This document shows positions 6,754 to 14,844 of a DNA stretch of 21,532 nt, piece after piece (within the stretch, counting starts at the first letter, position 1; every line of letters begins with the position of its first letter). The stretch spans positions 1 to 21,532 of the forward strand of contig DDJQ01000027.1 in the NCBI GenBank assembly GCA_002339125.1, read 5' to 3'. A model generated the notes under the pieces. That model was not told where the DNA came from, did no database searches, and worked only from the letters and a program-made list of their open reading frames with translations. This DNA comes from Alteromonadaceae bacterium UBA2620 (lineage in GTDB: Bacteria > Pseudomonadota > Gammaproteobacteria > Enterobacterales > Alteromonadaceae). Position numbers and translations under genes: made by a program.

Positions 6754-9700
6754 TCAGGGAGGGTGTCCGTTGGCAATAAGTACATCAATTTTTTCGATGG
6801 CTTTTTGAAACTGGCACTGCGTTGCCAGTTGTTGTAGCTCCCTGGCGATATCCGCAGAGAGTTTATAGTTATTATTAATATCGTTTAGCTTGCTAACAAA
6901 CCCCGACAGATAGCCAATTTCTGCCAGCGATTTAAGGGCTTTAAATTGGGTCACACCAGCGGCTGGTTTAGTCGTTGTCGGCTCTTGTTCAAAGGCCTTC
7001 GTCTCACTCGCCTTATACTGCCACCTTAAGCTCAACCATTCTCCCACTTTACTGAGTAATTGATTGATCATAAACGGCTTAACCAGATAGTCATTGTGAT
7101 TACGACGAGCACTGGCGACTTTGTCGAGATCCCGCACATTGGCAGATACGATAATAATCGGTTGCTGATACCCGGCCTGACGAATATCTCTGGCTGCCTG
7201 CCAGCCATTAACACCGGGCATATTGAGATCCAGCAGTAACAAATCTATCTGATACTTGGCTAATAAACGCATACCGTCATCGGCCGAGCTTGCGGTGAGT
7301 ACAGTAAAGTCCAGCGGTGACAGGATGTCGTTCATTAACTGGCGCTGACTAAATTCGTCATCTACCACCAGAATGGTTCGGCGTGTTCCTTCGTAACCCA
7401 CTATTTGCTTATGTTCGAGGCTCACTGCGGTGTCTTTCTTGCTCAGGCGTGGCAGTAACAACCGCAGATGAAACTGACTCCCGTTACCGGGTTCACTTTG
7501 CAACGTAATTTCACCGCCCATCAGTTCCGCCAGCGCCCGGGAAATCGTCAGCCCGAGTCCCGTTCCGCTAATGGCCGAGCTGTTGGCATCCACCCGTTCA
7601 AAAGGCTGAAATACTTTTTCCTGATCTGCCGGGGTAATACCGGGACCGGTGTCGGTTATTACAAAATGCGCGACTTCATTGCGATAGTTTACACGCAGCG
7701 AAACCCCACCCTGCTCGGTAAATTTAATGGCGTTGGAAATAAGGTTAATCAGAATCTGACGTAACCGCTGCTTGTCACCGGATACCCTGTTGGGTAAATA
7801 GCGGGGCACCTCATAATTAAACGTTAACCCTTTTGCTTGCGCCTGCTGCGCAAACATATGTAATAACTGTTCGAGCAGTTCATGCAACGCAATCTCCTCG
7901 CGATTAACCGATAACCGACCGGCTTCAATTTTGGAAACTTCCAGAATACCCTCAATGAGATCGTTAAGATGCTCACCGTTGCGTTTCATCGTCAGTAACG
8001 GGCCTTTAATGTGCGTTGGCAATTGCGAGTCATTGGAAAGCAACTGGGCATAACCTAGCAGCACATTCAGAGGGGTTCTGAGTTCATGACTAAGCCCGGC
8101 GAGGTAGCGGCTTTTCGCATTATTGGCCGATTCAGCCTGGTCCTTTGCCTGTAAGTACGCCTCAGTGGTTTTTTCGTGTGCATTCACCTCGTCGTACAAC
8201 GCATCACTTTGCTGGCGCAGTTCTCCTAACGCCTGGCGGTTACTTTGTTTTGCCAGGGTCAGTAACCAGCTCACCACCCCAATAATGATCAGCAAAAAGA
8301 AGAAGACCTTGACTAAGGTGGTAGACACCACATCCTCTAGCTGAGGCGAACCGGCGCTGATTTGCCAGTAAATCAGCGCCAGCAGAACCACCGAAATGCT
8401 ACTCAGCACCAAAGTTAATAAAATAGTTTGCGCCAGTGGACGGCTTAATAGCACCGCAGCGTTGTGTGTGGCATAACGGTTCAGAAACTGAGTCATTTGT
8501 GCAGACAGGGTGGCCTTGTCGCGGCATTTATCTCCGCAATGCACATCCAGGCTGCAACACAATGAGCAAATGGGCCGGGCATACACCGGACAATGACTCA
8601 TGTCTTCGTAGTCAAAGGTGTTTTCACAAATACAACATTGATGGGCCTGTTGAGGTAATACCTGAACGCCATTGCTAACCAGATAGTAACGGCCTCGTGT
8701 GGCCCAGCCAATCAGAGGGACGCTAACAAAGGGGATGGCAAAAGCCAGATACGACGCCAGTGCCGCCAATACGGTTCCCAACACACCGGCATAAGCAACA
8801 AACCCCACCACTGATGCCAGCAACATCGACAATACTCCCACCGGGTTCACATCGAATAGCTTTGAGCGTTTAAATTCGATCATCGGCGGGCTGATACCCA
8901 GTGGTTTATTGATCAGCAAATCAGCACTCACTGCCCCCAGCCATGACAGCACCAGCACCGAGTATACTTTTAATATATTCTCAATCGTCTGATAAATCCC
9001 GAGCTCCATGAGCAATAGTGCAATTAGTACATTAAACACCATCCACACTACCCGGCCCGGGTGATTGTGCGTGATCCGGCAGAAAAAATTAGACCACGCA
9101 AGCGAGCCGGCATAGGCATTGGCCACATTAATTTTTAGCTGTGAAAGCACCACAAAAATAGTCGCGACAACAATGCCCAGCGTGGAATTACTGAACACAT
9201 AGGCAAATGCATCCTGGTACATGTGTGCAGGGTCGCTTGCAACCGCCGGAAGCACCCCTTGCTTTAACAACAAAAATGCCAGATAAGAGCCTAAAAAGAG
9301 TTTACCGGCGCCAAATACAATCCAGCCCGGTCCGGCCATGAGTAAGGCAGTCCACCATTTCGCAGGGCTGCCATTCTCTGCTTTTGGCGGTAAAAAGCGC
9401 AGAATATCCGCCTGCTCACCAATTTGTGCCACCAGCGACATTAATACCGCCGAAGCGCCACCAAATAATAAAATATTGAAACTGCCTGCTGCACTGCCGG
9501 CCCCCCCTTCAAACTGCAACCATTCCTGCAAACTGGACTGAGGATGAGTAAACACATAAAACAGCGGAATAAGTTGCAATACCAGCCACACCGGCTGACT
9601 CCAGACCTGGAAACGGCTGATATAGGCAATGCCATGGGTTACCAGTGGCAATACAATTAAGGCACTGATGGCGTAACCAATATACAACGGAATGCCGAGT

Positions 9701-10131
9701 AATAATTCCAGCGCCATGCTCATAATGGCCGCTTCAAGGGCAAAGAAGATAAACGTAAAAGACGCATAAATCAGCGACGCAATGGTAGAGCCGACATAAC
9801 CAAAACCAGCCCCCCGGCTGAGCAGGTCGATATCGACACCATATCGGGCCGCGTAATAACTGATTGGCAGACCGCTAATAAATATCACAGCCACCAGTGC
9901 CGCAATCGCCCAGGCCGCATTCACAAAACCATAGTTCAGAGTGATCGCACCACCAATGGCTTCCAGCACCATAAATGACACAATGCCCAGCGCCGTACCG
10001 GCAATCCTGGCATAGGGCCATTTTCGCGCCCGCCGCGCAGTAAAACGCAGAGCAAAATCTTCCATCATCTCATTCGCAACAAACTTGTTGTACGAACGGC
10101 GATTTGATGAAATGTTGTGCGAAGCTGGCAT
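6754..10131 (-). CDS. NCS1 permease-hybrid histidine kinase fusion (transporter-like sensor)
   Basis: Single 1125-aa protein. Residues ~25-485 are a full NCS1-type permease domain (RGAGFGYVGS, FASFTFIFFALEA-like segment at 123-134, KINVANAYAGSLAW 333-346), paralogous to the next gene downstream. Next is a Cys-rich domain with C499xxC502, C514, C522xxC525, C526, C532 and C536, then two more membrane helices (~565-590, ~606-627) and a coiled coil (~630-672). The kinase follows: H682 in SHELRTP, N800 (N box), D827-G829-G831 (G1) and GTGLGL near 856-861 (G2). The receiver (~918-1035) has D924-D925, phospho-acceptor D968, S996 and K1018. The last ~60 residues are helical with no Hpt-type His motif. 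The start has GGAAGG about nine bases upstream. CbrA-type kinases use an SSS/SLC5 permease domain in the same way; here it is NCS1. Divergent from the urease operon, it probably senses urea or a related nitrogen source. That is inference. Confidence 0.9.
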   Translation of the reverse strand: MPASHNISSNRRSYNKFVANEMMEDFALRFTARRARKWPYARIAGTALGIVSFMVLEAIGGAITLNYGFVNAAWAIAALVAVIFISGLPISYYAARYGVDIDLLSRGAGFGYVGSTIASLIYASFTFIFFALEAAIMSMALELLLGIPLYIGYAISALIVLPLVTHGIAYISRFQVWSQPVWLVLQLIPLFYVFTHPQSSLQEWLQFEGGAGSAAGSFNILLFGGASAVLMSLVAQIGEQADILRFLPPKAENGSPAKWWTALLMAGPGWIVFGAGKLFLGSYLAFLLLKQGVLPAVASDPAHMYQDAFAYVFSNSTLGIVVATIFVVLSQLKINVANAYAGSLAWSNFFCRITHNHPGRVVWMVFNVLIALLLMELGIYQTIENILKVYSVLVLSWLGAVSADLLINKPLGISPPMIEFKRSKLFDVNPVGVLSMLLASVVGFVAYAGVLGTVLAALASYLAFAIPFVSVPLIGWATRGRYYLVSNGVQVLPQQAHQCCICENTFDYEDMSHCPVYARPICSLCCSLDVHCGDKCRDKATLSAQMTQFLNRYATHNAAVLLSRPLAQTILLTLVLSSISVVLLALIYWQISAGSPQLEDVVSTTLVKVFFFLLIIIGVVSWLLTLAKQSNRQALGELRQQSDALYDEVNAHEKTTEAYLQAKDQAESANNAKSRYLAGLSHELRTPLNVLLGYAQLLSNDSQLPTHIKGPLLTMKRNGEHLNDLIEGILEVSKIEAGRLSVNREEIALHELLEQLLHMFAQQAQAKGLTFNYEVPRYLPNRVSGDKQRLRQILINLISNAIKFTEQGGVSLRVNYRNEVAHFVITDTGPGITPADQEKVFQPFERVDANSSAISGTGLGLTISRALAELMGGEITLQSEPGNGSQFHLRLLLPRLSKKDTAVSLEHKQIVGYEGTRRTILVVDDEFSQRQLMNDILSPLDFTVLTASSADDGMRLLAKYQIDLLLLDLNMPGVNGWQAARDIRQAGYQQPIIIVSANVRDLDKVASARRNHNDYLVKPFMINQLLSKVGEWLSLRWQYKASETKAFEQEPTTTKPAAGVTQFKALKSLAEIGYLSGFVSKLNDINNNYKLSADIARELQQLATQCQFQKAIEKIDVLIANGHPP

Positions 10132-10208
10132 GGCGTAACACCTTCCCCTAAGAGCTGCTACCTGCTTGAAACAGGCTATCTGATTAAGTGATACCTAGAA
10201 TAACGGGG

Positions 10209-10218
10209 TTAGCGCTAA
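10209..10218. promoter_or_regulatory. Perfect 10-bp palindrome between kinase and ureD
   Basis: TTAGCGCTAA is a perfect palindrome in the 277-bp divergent region, about 78 bp from the kinase start and 200 bp from ureD. It lies upstream of the putative ureD promoter. It is a candidate operator for a dimeric regulator serving one or both directions, on position and symmetry only. Confidence 0.3.
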
Positions 10219-10242
10219 ACAGCTATGGGCATTGTACGATCC

Positions 10243-10272
10243 GTGACTACGTAATTTACCCCATGTTATAAT
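10243..10272 (+). promoter_or_regulatory. Putative sigma-70 promoter of the urease operon
   Basis: A perfect -10 TATAAT (10267-10272) is preceded at 18 bp by a poor -35 (GTGACT, 10243-10248). The weak -35 suggests activator dependence. TACG motifs at 10235 and 10248 overlap that region and may be part of an activator site. Transcription would start near 10279, leaving a leader of about 130 nt before ureD. Confidence 0.5.
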
Positions 10273-10330
10273 CACTTCTTGTGACGGTAAGATGGATCAG
10301 CCGTGGCAGCATCTTGATTTTGGAGTTGTC

Positions 10331-10346
10331 ATGCGGCTCACCGCAT
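10331..10346 (+). promoter_or_regulatory. Leader hairpin upstream of ureD
   Basis: ATGCGG (10331-10336) and CCGCAT (10341-10346) form a 6-bp stem with a CTCA loop, just before the ribosome-binding site of the short ORF that abuts ureD. It could modulate translation initiation. It is short, so this is tentative. Confidence 0.3.
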
Positions 10347-10366
10347 CATGCAAGGAGCAGTTAACT

Positions 10367-10408
10367 ATGCAATTGTTTATGGCGACCACTCGCCAACAGG
10401 TTGTCTGA
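10367..10408 (+). CDS. Short upstream ORF coupled to ureD (possible leader peptide)
   Basis: A 13-codon frame, MQLFMATTRQQVV, starts at an ATG with AAGGAG placed nine bases upstream, one of the best ribosome-binding sites in the window. Its TGA (10406-10408) directly abuts the ureD ATG (10409), which has only a weak site of its own. The same frame is open further upstream, with ATGs at 10331 (GGAG five bases before it) and 10292, so a 25- or 38-aa version is possible. The arrangement suggests translational coupling of ureD to the short ORF. Whether the peptide itself matters is unknown. Confidence 0.4.
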   Translation: MQLFMATTRQQVV

Positions 10409-11308
10409 ATGACAGCTTTTGAGCCTCTGGCTGCAATAGATTGCAACCACCAGCAATGGCTGGCGCGCTTGCACATGTCGTTTGCGACCAGGCAAGGCCG
10501 CACTTTGTTGCACCGTACGGAGCGGCAGGGGCCATTATCAGTACAGCGCGCTTTTTATCCGGAAACTAACGGTACCGCGCATTTATATTTATTGCATCCG
10601 CCAGCAGGTATTGTCTCTGGTGATGAGCTGCGCATTAGCGCCAGCCTGTCAGCAGACAACCAGGTATTGCTGACAACCCCCGGAGCTAATCGGTTTTACC
10701 GCGCTCGGGGAGCATCTTCACCGGCCAGCCGACAAAGCCAGTATACGCACTTTAGCGCTGCACAGAACGCCTGTCTGGAATACCTGCCACACGAAACCCT
10801 GGTGTATGCTCAGGCGAATGCATTTAGCCACACCGACATATATTTGCACGACGATGCCAGCTATATCGGCTGGGAAATCGCCTGTTTGGGACTGCCGCAT
10901 ATTCATCAGCCTTTTAATGGCGGACAGTTTACCCAAACACTCAGCGTGTATTACAACCAGCGTATTCGCTTTCATGATCGCCTGGCAATCACCGCCAACG
11001 ACGACCTGTGCACGGCCCGCATCGGGCTGGCCGGGCACCACGTCACCGGCACGATGGTGATGGTTAACGGTCAGTCGGTTAGCAGCCAGCAGTATGCTGA
11101 CACCCTGTGTACCCGGGTGCTCGATATCACGGTAAAGGAGCAGCAACACGGACTGCTTGCCGTCACTCAGGTTCAGGGCGTTGTGATAGTGCGTTACCTG
11201 GGTGATAACAGCGAGCAATGCCGAGAGTGTTTTCACCGTATTTGGGCTGCCCTACGGCCCGAAGTTAGTCAGCGCGAGGCGGTTTCGCCCCGCATCTGGT
11301 TTACCTAA
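10409..11308 (+). CDS. ureD: Urease accessory protein UreD
   Basis: Cytosolic urease maturation factor of 299 aa. UreD binds the urease apoprotein and recruits UreF and UreG so that nickel can be delivered to the active site. The sequence has the typical UreD opening (QQWLARLHMSFATRQGRT), the 'RAFYPE' and 'YLLHPPAGIVSGDEL' segments and the later 'PGANRFYRA' and 'ECLPHETL'-like region (here LEYLPHETLVY), in the usual order. Length is full for the family. It is the first gene of ureDABCEFG. The start at 10409 immediately follows the stop of a short upstream ORF, so its translation is probably coupled to that ORF. It ends 25 bp before ureA. Confidence 0.93.
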   Translation: MTAFEPLAAIDCNHQQWLARLHMSFATRQGRTLLHRTERQGPLSVQRAFYPETNGTAHLYLLHPPAGIVSGDELRISASLSADNQVLLTTPGANRFYRARGASSPASRQSQYTHFSAAQNACLEYLPHETLVYAQANAFSHTDIYLHDDASYIGWEIACLGLPHIHQPFNGGQFTQTLSVYYNQRIRFHDRLAITANDDLCTARIGLAGHHVTGTMVMVNGQSVSSQQYADTLCTRVLDITVKEQQHGLLAVTQVQGVVIVRYLGDNSEQCRECFHRIWAALRPEVSQREAVSPRIWFT

Positions 11309-11333
11309 TCAAATTTCGCCGACAGGACATACC

Positions 11334-11636
11334 ATGGAATTATTACCTAGAGAAAAAGATAAATTACTGTTGTTTACGGCGGGATTAGTCGCCGAACGCC
11401 GACTTAACAGAGGGCTGAAGCTAAATTATCCCGAGGCGGTCGCGTTTATTTCAATGGCTATTCTCGAAGGCGCCAGAGACGGTCAGACGGTGGCAGAATT
11501 AATGGATTATGGCCGCACCGTACTCAGTAGCGAGCAGGTAATGGAAGGCGTCGCCGCCATGATCCATGATGTTCAGGTAGAAGCCACTTTCCCGGACGGC
11601 ACCAAGCTAGTCACCGTTCACGACCCAATCGTTTAA
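11334..11636 (+). CDS. ureA: Urease gamma subunit
   Basis: Gamma subunit of urease, 100 aa, the normal size. It opens with MELLPREKDKLLLFTAGLVA and continues through LNYPEAVAFISMAILEGARDG, the family signature, to the 'FPDGTKLVTVHDPI' end. The frame is open upstream to 11202, but that part overlaps ureD and has no homology to UreA. The ATG at 11334 with AGGA upstream is therefore the start. The subunit packs around the alpha and beta chains in the (alpha-beta-gamma)3 enzyme. Its TAA forms part of the ribosome-binding site (TAAGGAG) of ureB, 9 bp downstream. Confidence 0.96.
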   Translation: MELLPREKDKLLLFTAGLVAERRLNRGLKLNYPEAVAFISMAILEGARDGQTVAELMDYGRTVLSSEQVMEGVAAMIHDVQVEATFPDGTKLVTVHDPIV

Positions 11637-11645
11637 GGAGCGCCT

Positions 11646-11972
11646 ATGATCCCGGGTGAAATTATTACCGATAACGGTGATATTGAGTTAAATGCCGGCC
11701 TGCCGGTCACTGAAATTACCGTTATTAACAGTGGTGACCGGCCTGTTCAGGTCGGCTCTCATTACCATTTTTACGAGGTCAATCCGGCCCTGCAGTTTAA
11801 CCGCGAGCAATGTAAGGGGTTACGTCTGGATATCACCGCCGGAACTGCCGTGCGTTTTGAGCCAGGCCAGCAACGCACCGTTGCATTGGTGCCTTTTGGC
11901 GGCAATCGAACTATTTATGGATTCAGAGCAGCTATTATGGGCTCACTGGAGGAAGAAGATGGCCAGAATTGA
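11646..11972 (+). CDS. ureB: Urease beta subunit
   Basis: Beta subunit of urease, 108 aa. It has the expected MIPGEIITDNGDIELNAG opening, the 'NSGDRPVQVGSHYHFYEVN' strand region, and the C-terminal 'VPFGGNRTIYGFRAAIMG' signature that contacts the active-site flap of UreC. It is a separate polypeptide, not fused to UreA. An AAGGAG ribosome-binding site overlaps the ureA stop. The 3' end overlaps ureC by 14 bases (11959-11972), consistent with coupled translation of the structural subunits. Confidence 0.96.
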   Translation: MIPGEIITDNGDIELNAGLPVTEITVINSGDRPVQVGSHYHFYEVNPALQFNREQCKGLRLDITAGTAVRFEPGQQRTVALVPFGGNRTIYGFRAAIMGSLEEEDGQN

Positions 11973-13662
11973 TCGTCACGCCTATGCACATATGTTTGGC
12001 CCAACCACCGGAGACAGGGTGCGACTGGCCGATACCGAGCTGTTTATCGAAGTAGAAAAAGACTACACCCGTTATGGCGACGAAGTAAAATTTGGCGGCG
12101 GCAAAGTTATTCGTGATGGCATGGGCCAGGGCCAGTTTAGTTGTGCCGAAACCCCGGATCTGGTAATCACCAATGCCCTGATTCTCGACCATTGGGGGAT
12201 TGTTAAAGCCGATGTCGCCATAAAGCACGGCCGCATTGAAGCGATTGGAAAAGCCGGCAACCCGGATGTGCAGAATGGCATCACCATTAAAATTGGCCCC
12301 GGCACCGAAATTATTGCTGGCGAAGGACAAATCCTTACCGCCGGTGGAATTGATGCCCACATTCACTTTATTTGCCCGCAACAAATCGAAGAAGCCCTGA
12401 TGTCCGGTGTCACCACTATGATTGGTGGCGGCACCGGACCGGCCACAGGTACCAATGCAACCACCTGTACGCCGGGCCCGTGGAATATCGAGAAAATGCT
12501 GCAGGCTACTCAGGATATGCCAATGAATTTTGGCTTTCTGGGCAAAGGTAATGCCAGCCTGCCCATCGCCATTGAAGAACAGATAAAAGCCGGGGTATGT
12601 GGCTTAAAGCTGCATGAAGACTGGGGTACTACACCGGCCTCCATAGACAACTGTCTCAGTGTTGCAGAACGTTACGATGTACAAATTGCTATCCACACCG
12701 ATACCTTAAACGAGGCGGGCTTTCTGGAAGATACCCTGGGCGCATTTAAAGGTCGTACCATTCATACCTATCACACCGAAGGCGCTGGCGGGGGCCACTC
12801 GCCAGACATCATTCGCGCCTGTGGTGAAGCGAATGTGTTACCGTCGTCCACCAATCCCACCCGGCCGTACACGGTAAATACCATCGATGAGCATCTCGAT
12901 ATGCTGATGGTTTGTCACCATCTGGATCCGGCCATCCCAGAAGATGTGGCGTTTGCTGACTCACGGATCCGTAAAGAAAGTATTGCCGCCGAGGATATTC
13001 TGCAGGATCTGGGTGCAATCAGTATGATAGCCTCCGATAGCCAGGCGATGGGCCGCGTGGGCGAAATGATTTGTCGCACCTGGCAAACCGCCCATAAGAT
13101 GAAAGTACAGCGAGGCCCGTTGGCAGAAGACAGCGAGCTTAACGATAACTACCGGGCACGTCGCTATGTGGCTAAATACACCATCAATCCGGCTATTAGT
13201 CATGGCATCGCCGATCACGTTGGCTCCATCGAAATTGGCAAAATGGCCGATCTGGTATTATGGAAACCGGCGTTTTTTGGCATTAAACCCAGCCTGATCC
13301 TCAAATCCGGCTTTATTGCTGCGGCGCCAATGGGCGATGTGAATGGCTCCATTCCTACGCCACAGCCGGTGCATTACCGGACGATGTTTGGCAGTTATGG
13401 CGCGGCGGCCGCGCAGTTATCTACTACGTTTGTGTCGCAGGCCGCCATCGACAATGATATTGCCCAAAAATACGGTATTCGCCGACATCTTGCCGCCTGT
13501 AAAAACACCCGTACAATCACCAAGCAGGATATGTTACTCAACAACTGGCAACCACATATTGAGGTTGATGCCCAAACCTATGAAGTCAGAGCCAACGGTG
13601 AGTTGCTGACCTGTGAACCCATGAAAGTACTGCCACTGGCACAACGTTACAGCTTGTTTTAA
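11959..13662 (+). CDS. ureC: Urease alpha (catalytic) subunit
   Basis: Catalytic subunit of nickel urease (urea to ammonia and carbamate), 567 aa, the standard length. Every active-site residue sits at the position known from the Klebsiella enzyme: H134 and H136 (IDAHIHF), the carbamylated K217 (GLKLHEDWG), H219, H246 (IAIHTDTLNEAG), H272, flap C319-H320 (MVCHHLDP) and D360 (IASDSQAMGR). An intact, active enzyme is expected. The start ATG at 11959 (MARIDRHAYAHMFGPTTGD) has GGAGG just upstream. The reading frame is also open from 11692, but that part overlaps ureB in another frame and is not urease. Followed 9 bp later by ureE. Confidence 0.98.
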   Translation: MARIDRHAYAHMFGPTTGDRVRLADTELFIEVEKDYTRYGDEVKFGGGKVIRDGMGQGQFSCAETPDLVITNALILDHWGIVKADVAIKHGRIEAIGKAGNPDVQNGITIKIGPGTEIIAGEGQILTAGGIDAHIHFICPQQIEEALMSGVTTMIGGGTGPATGTNATTCTPGPWNIEKMLQATQDMPMNFGFLGKGNASLPIAIEEQIKAGVCGLKLHEDWGTTPASIDNCLSVAERYDVQIAIHTDTLNEAGFLEDTLGAFKGRTIHTYHTEGAGGGHSPDIIRACGEANVLPSSTNPTRPYTVNTIDEHLDMLMVCHHLDPAIPEDVAFADSRIRKESIAAEDILQDLGAISMIASDSQAMGRVGEMICRTWQTAHKMKVQRGPLAEDSELNDNYRARRYVAKYTINPAISHGIADHVGSIEIGKMADLVLWKPAFFGIKPSLILKSGFIAAAPMGDVNGSIPTPQPVHYRTMFGSYGAAAAQLSTTFVSQAAIDNDIAQKYGIRRHLAACKNTRTITKQDMLLNNWQPHIEVDAQTYEVRANGELLTCEPMKVLPLAQRYSLF

Positions 13663-13671
13663 GGAACGATT

Positions 13672-14124
13672 ATGCTAACCATTACGCAACGTCTGGGACA
13701 TTTTCACGGTCGCGCCGATGACACGGTCACCCTGGACTTCGATACCCGCCAAAAGGCGCGAATTAAAATCACCACCGACAACGGCTGCCCGGCCGGTATT
13801 TTTATTGAACGGGGTAAACCATTGTTGGTAGGTGAATGTCTCAAAAGTGACTGCGGTAAGGTCATTCAGGTAACTGGCGCTCTGGAACCCGTGGTCACAG
13901 CATCAACGGATGACTGGCACATGTTTGCCAAAGTGTGTTACCACTTGGGTAATCGGCACACCCGGCTGCAGGTAGGTGAACGTTGGCTTAGGTTTAAACC
14001 GGATCATGTTCTTGCCGAACTGGTAAGTATGTACCAACTTACAACCGACGATACGCCGGCAGTATTCGAACCCGAAAATGGCGCCTACCAGCACGGTGGT
14101 CACGCCCATCACCACCATGACTGA
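13672..14124 (+). CDS. ureE: Urease nickel metallochaperone UreE
   Basis: Nickel-binding chaperone of 150 aa that hands Ni(II) to the UreG-UreF-UreD complex. It has an N-terminal peptide-binding domain ('TLDFDTRQKARIKITTDNG') and a C-terminal metal-binding domain ('HMFAKVCYHLGNRHTRLQVG'). This is followed by a modest His-rich tail (HGGHAHHHHD), which stores extra nickel. The His at ~97 in CYHLGNRH corresponds to the conserved interface ligand. AAGGAA precedes the ATG. The last 8 bases overlap ureF (ATGACTGA), so the two are translationally coupled. Confidence 0.94.
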   Translation: MLTITQRLGHFHGRADDTVTLDFDTRQKARIKITTDNGCPAGIFIERGKPLLVGECLKSDCGKVIQVTGALEPVVTASTDDWHMFAKVCYHLGNRHTRLQVGERWLRFKPDHVLAELVSMYQLTTDDTPAVFEPENGAYQHGGHAHHHHD

Positions 14125-14833
14125 TACCGCCGCGCTGCAAAGCGCCCGCTTGTTACAACTGTGTAGTGCGAATCTGCCGGTGGGCGGCTTCTCGTTTTCC
14201 CAGGGCCTGGAACAAGCGGTAGAACGCGGCTGGATTGACTCGGCAGAGGCACTGCATGACTGGCTGAGGGTGTTTTTGCAAACCAGTGTGAGCCACACCG
14301 ATTTACCATTACTTGGGGCCCAGTACGATGCCGTTAGCAGCGGTTGCAGTAAAACCTTTGAAGAACAGGATGCCTGGGTAGCCGCAACCCGGGAAAGTGC
14401 CGAGATATTACTTGCCGAACAGGCGATGGGAAAAGCACTCAAACGCCTGCTGAACAACCTGAGCGACAAACCGACAGGGGTTGCAGCGCAGTGGCTTGGC
14501 AACGTGCACGCAGACTGCTTTATCAGTCAGTTTGCGCTGGCTGCTCACCTGTTTGGTTTACCCCGCAACACAACATTAAGCGGCTATGTCTGGACGTTAC
14601 TCGACGCTCAGGTCGCTGCAGGCACCAAGCTTATTCCGCTGGGTCAGACCGATGGCCAGAACCTGCTATTTCGCCTTGCCGGACAAATACAAACATGCCT
14701 GACAACAAGCGCCAGCATCGCTCTTAACGAATCTGGACAGTCACAATTAAATGAAATAGGACAGTCACTGCCTTCCATGGCGATGGCAAGTGCCTGGCAC
14801 CAACAACAGTATTCACGATTATTTCGATCTTAA
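14117..14833 (+). CDS. ureF: Urease accessory protein UreF
   Basis: Cytosolic maturation factor of 238 aa that acts with UreD and gates UreG GTPase activity. Family signatures are present: LLQLCSANLPVGGFSFSQGLE at the N-terminus (abbreviated key: SANLPVGGFSFSQG) and the following 'WLRVFL' helix. The C-terminal region contains 'LIPLGQTDGQNLLFRL' and ends in 'SRLFRS', the usual UreF ending. The ATG at 14117 overlapping the ureE stop is preferred. An in-frame upstream Met at 14078 lies inside the ureE His-tail region and would add non-homologous residues. Confidence 0.93.
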   Translation: MTDTAALQSARLLQLCSANLPVGGFSFSQGLEQAVERGWIDSAEALHDWLRVFLQTSVSHTDLPLLGAQYDAVSSGCSKTFEEQDAWVAATRESAEILLAEQAMGKALKRLLNNLSDKPTGVAAQWLGNVHADCFISQFALAAHLFGLPRNTTLSGYVWTLLDAQVAAGTKLIPLGQTDGQNLLFRLAGQIQTCLTTSASIALNESGQSQLNEIGQSLPSMAMASAWHQQQYSRLFRS

Positions 14834-14844
14834 GGACTTTATTT

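Noticed and set aside
10308..10325. Possible sigma-54 promoter (TGGCAG...TTGA) before ureD
   Set aside because: Spacing between the GG and GC elements is wrong and the -12 GC is absent.
10718..11236. 172-aa frame antisense to ureD
   Set aside because: A shadow of the ureD coding sequence with no start signal or family features. The same applies to long antisense frames at 11935-12384 and 13903-14502.
11202..11333. N-terminal extension of UreA
   Set aside because: UreA homology begins exactly at the Met at 11334. The upstream part is ureD sequence in another frame.
11692..11958. N-terminal extension of UreC
   Set aside because: It is ureB read in another frame; UreC begins at 11959 and the catalytic residues then match the standard numbering.
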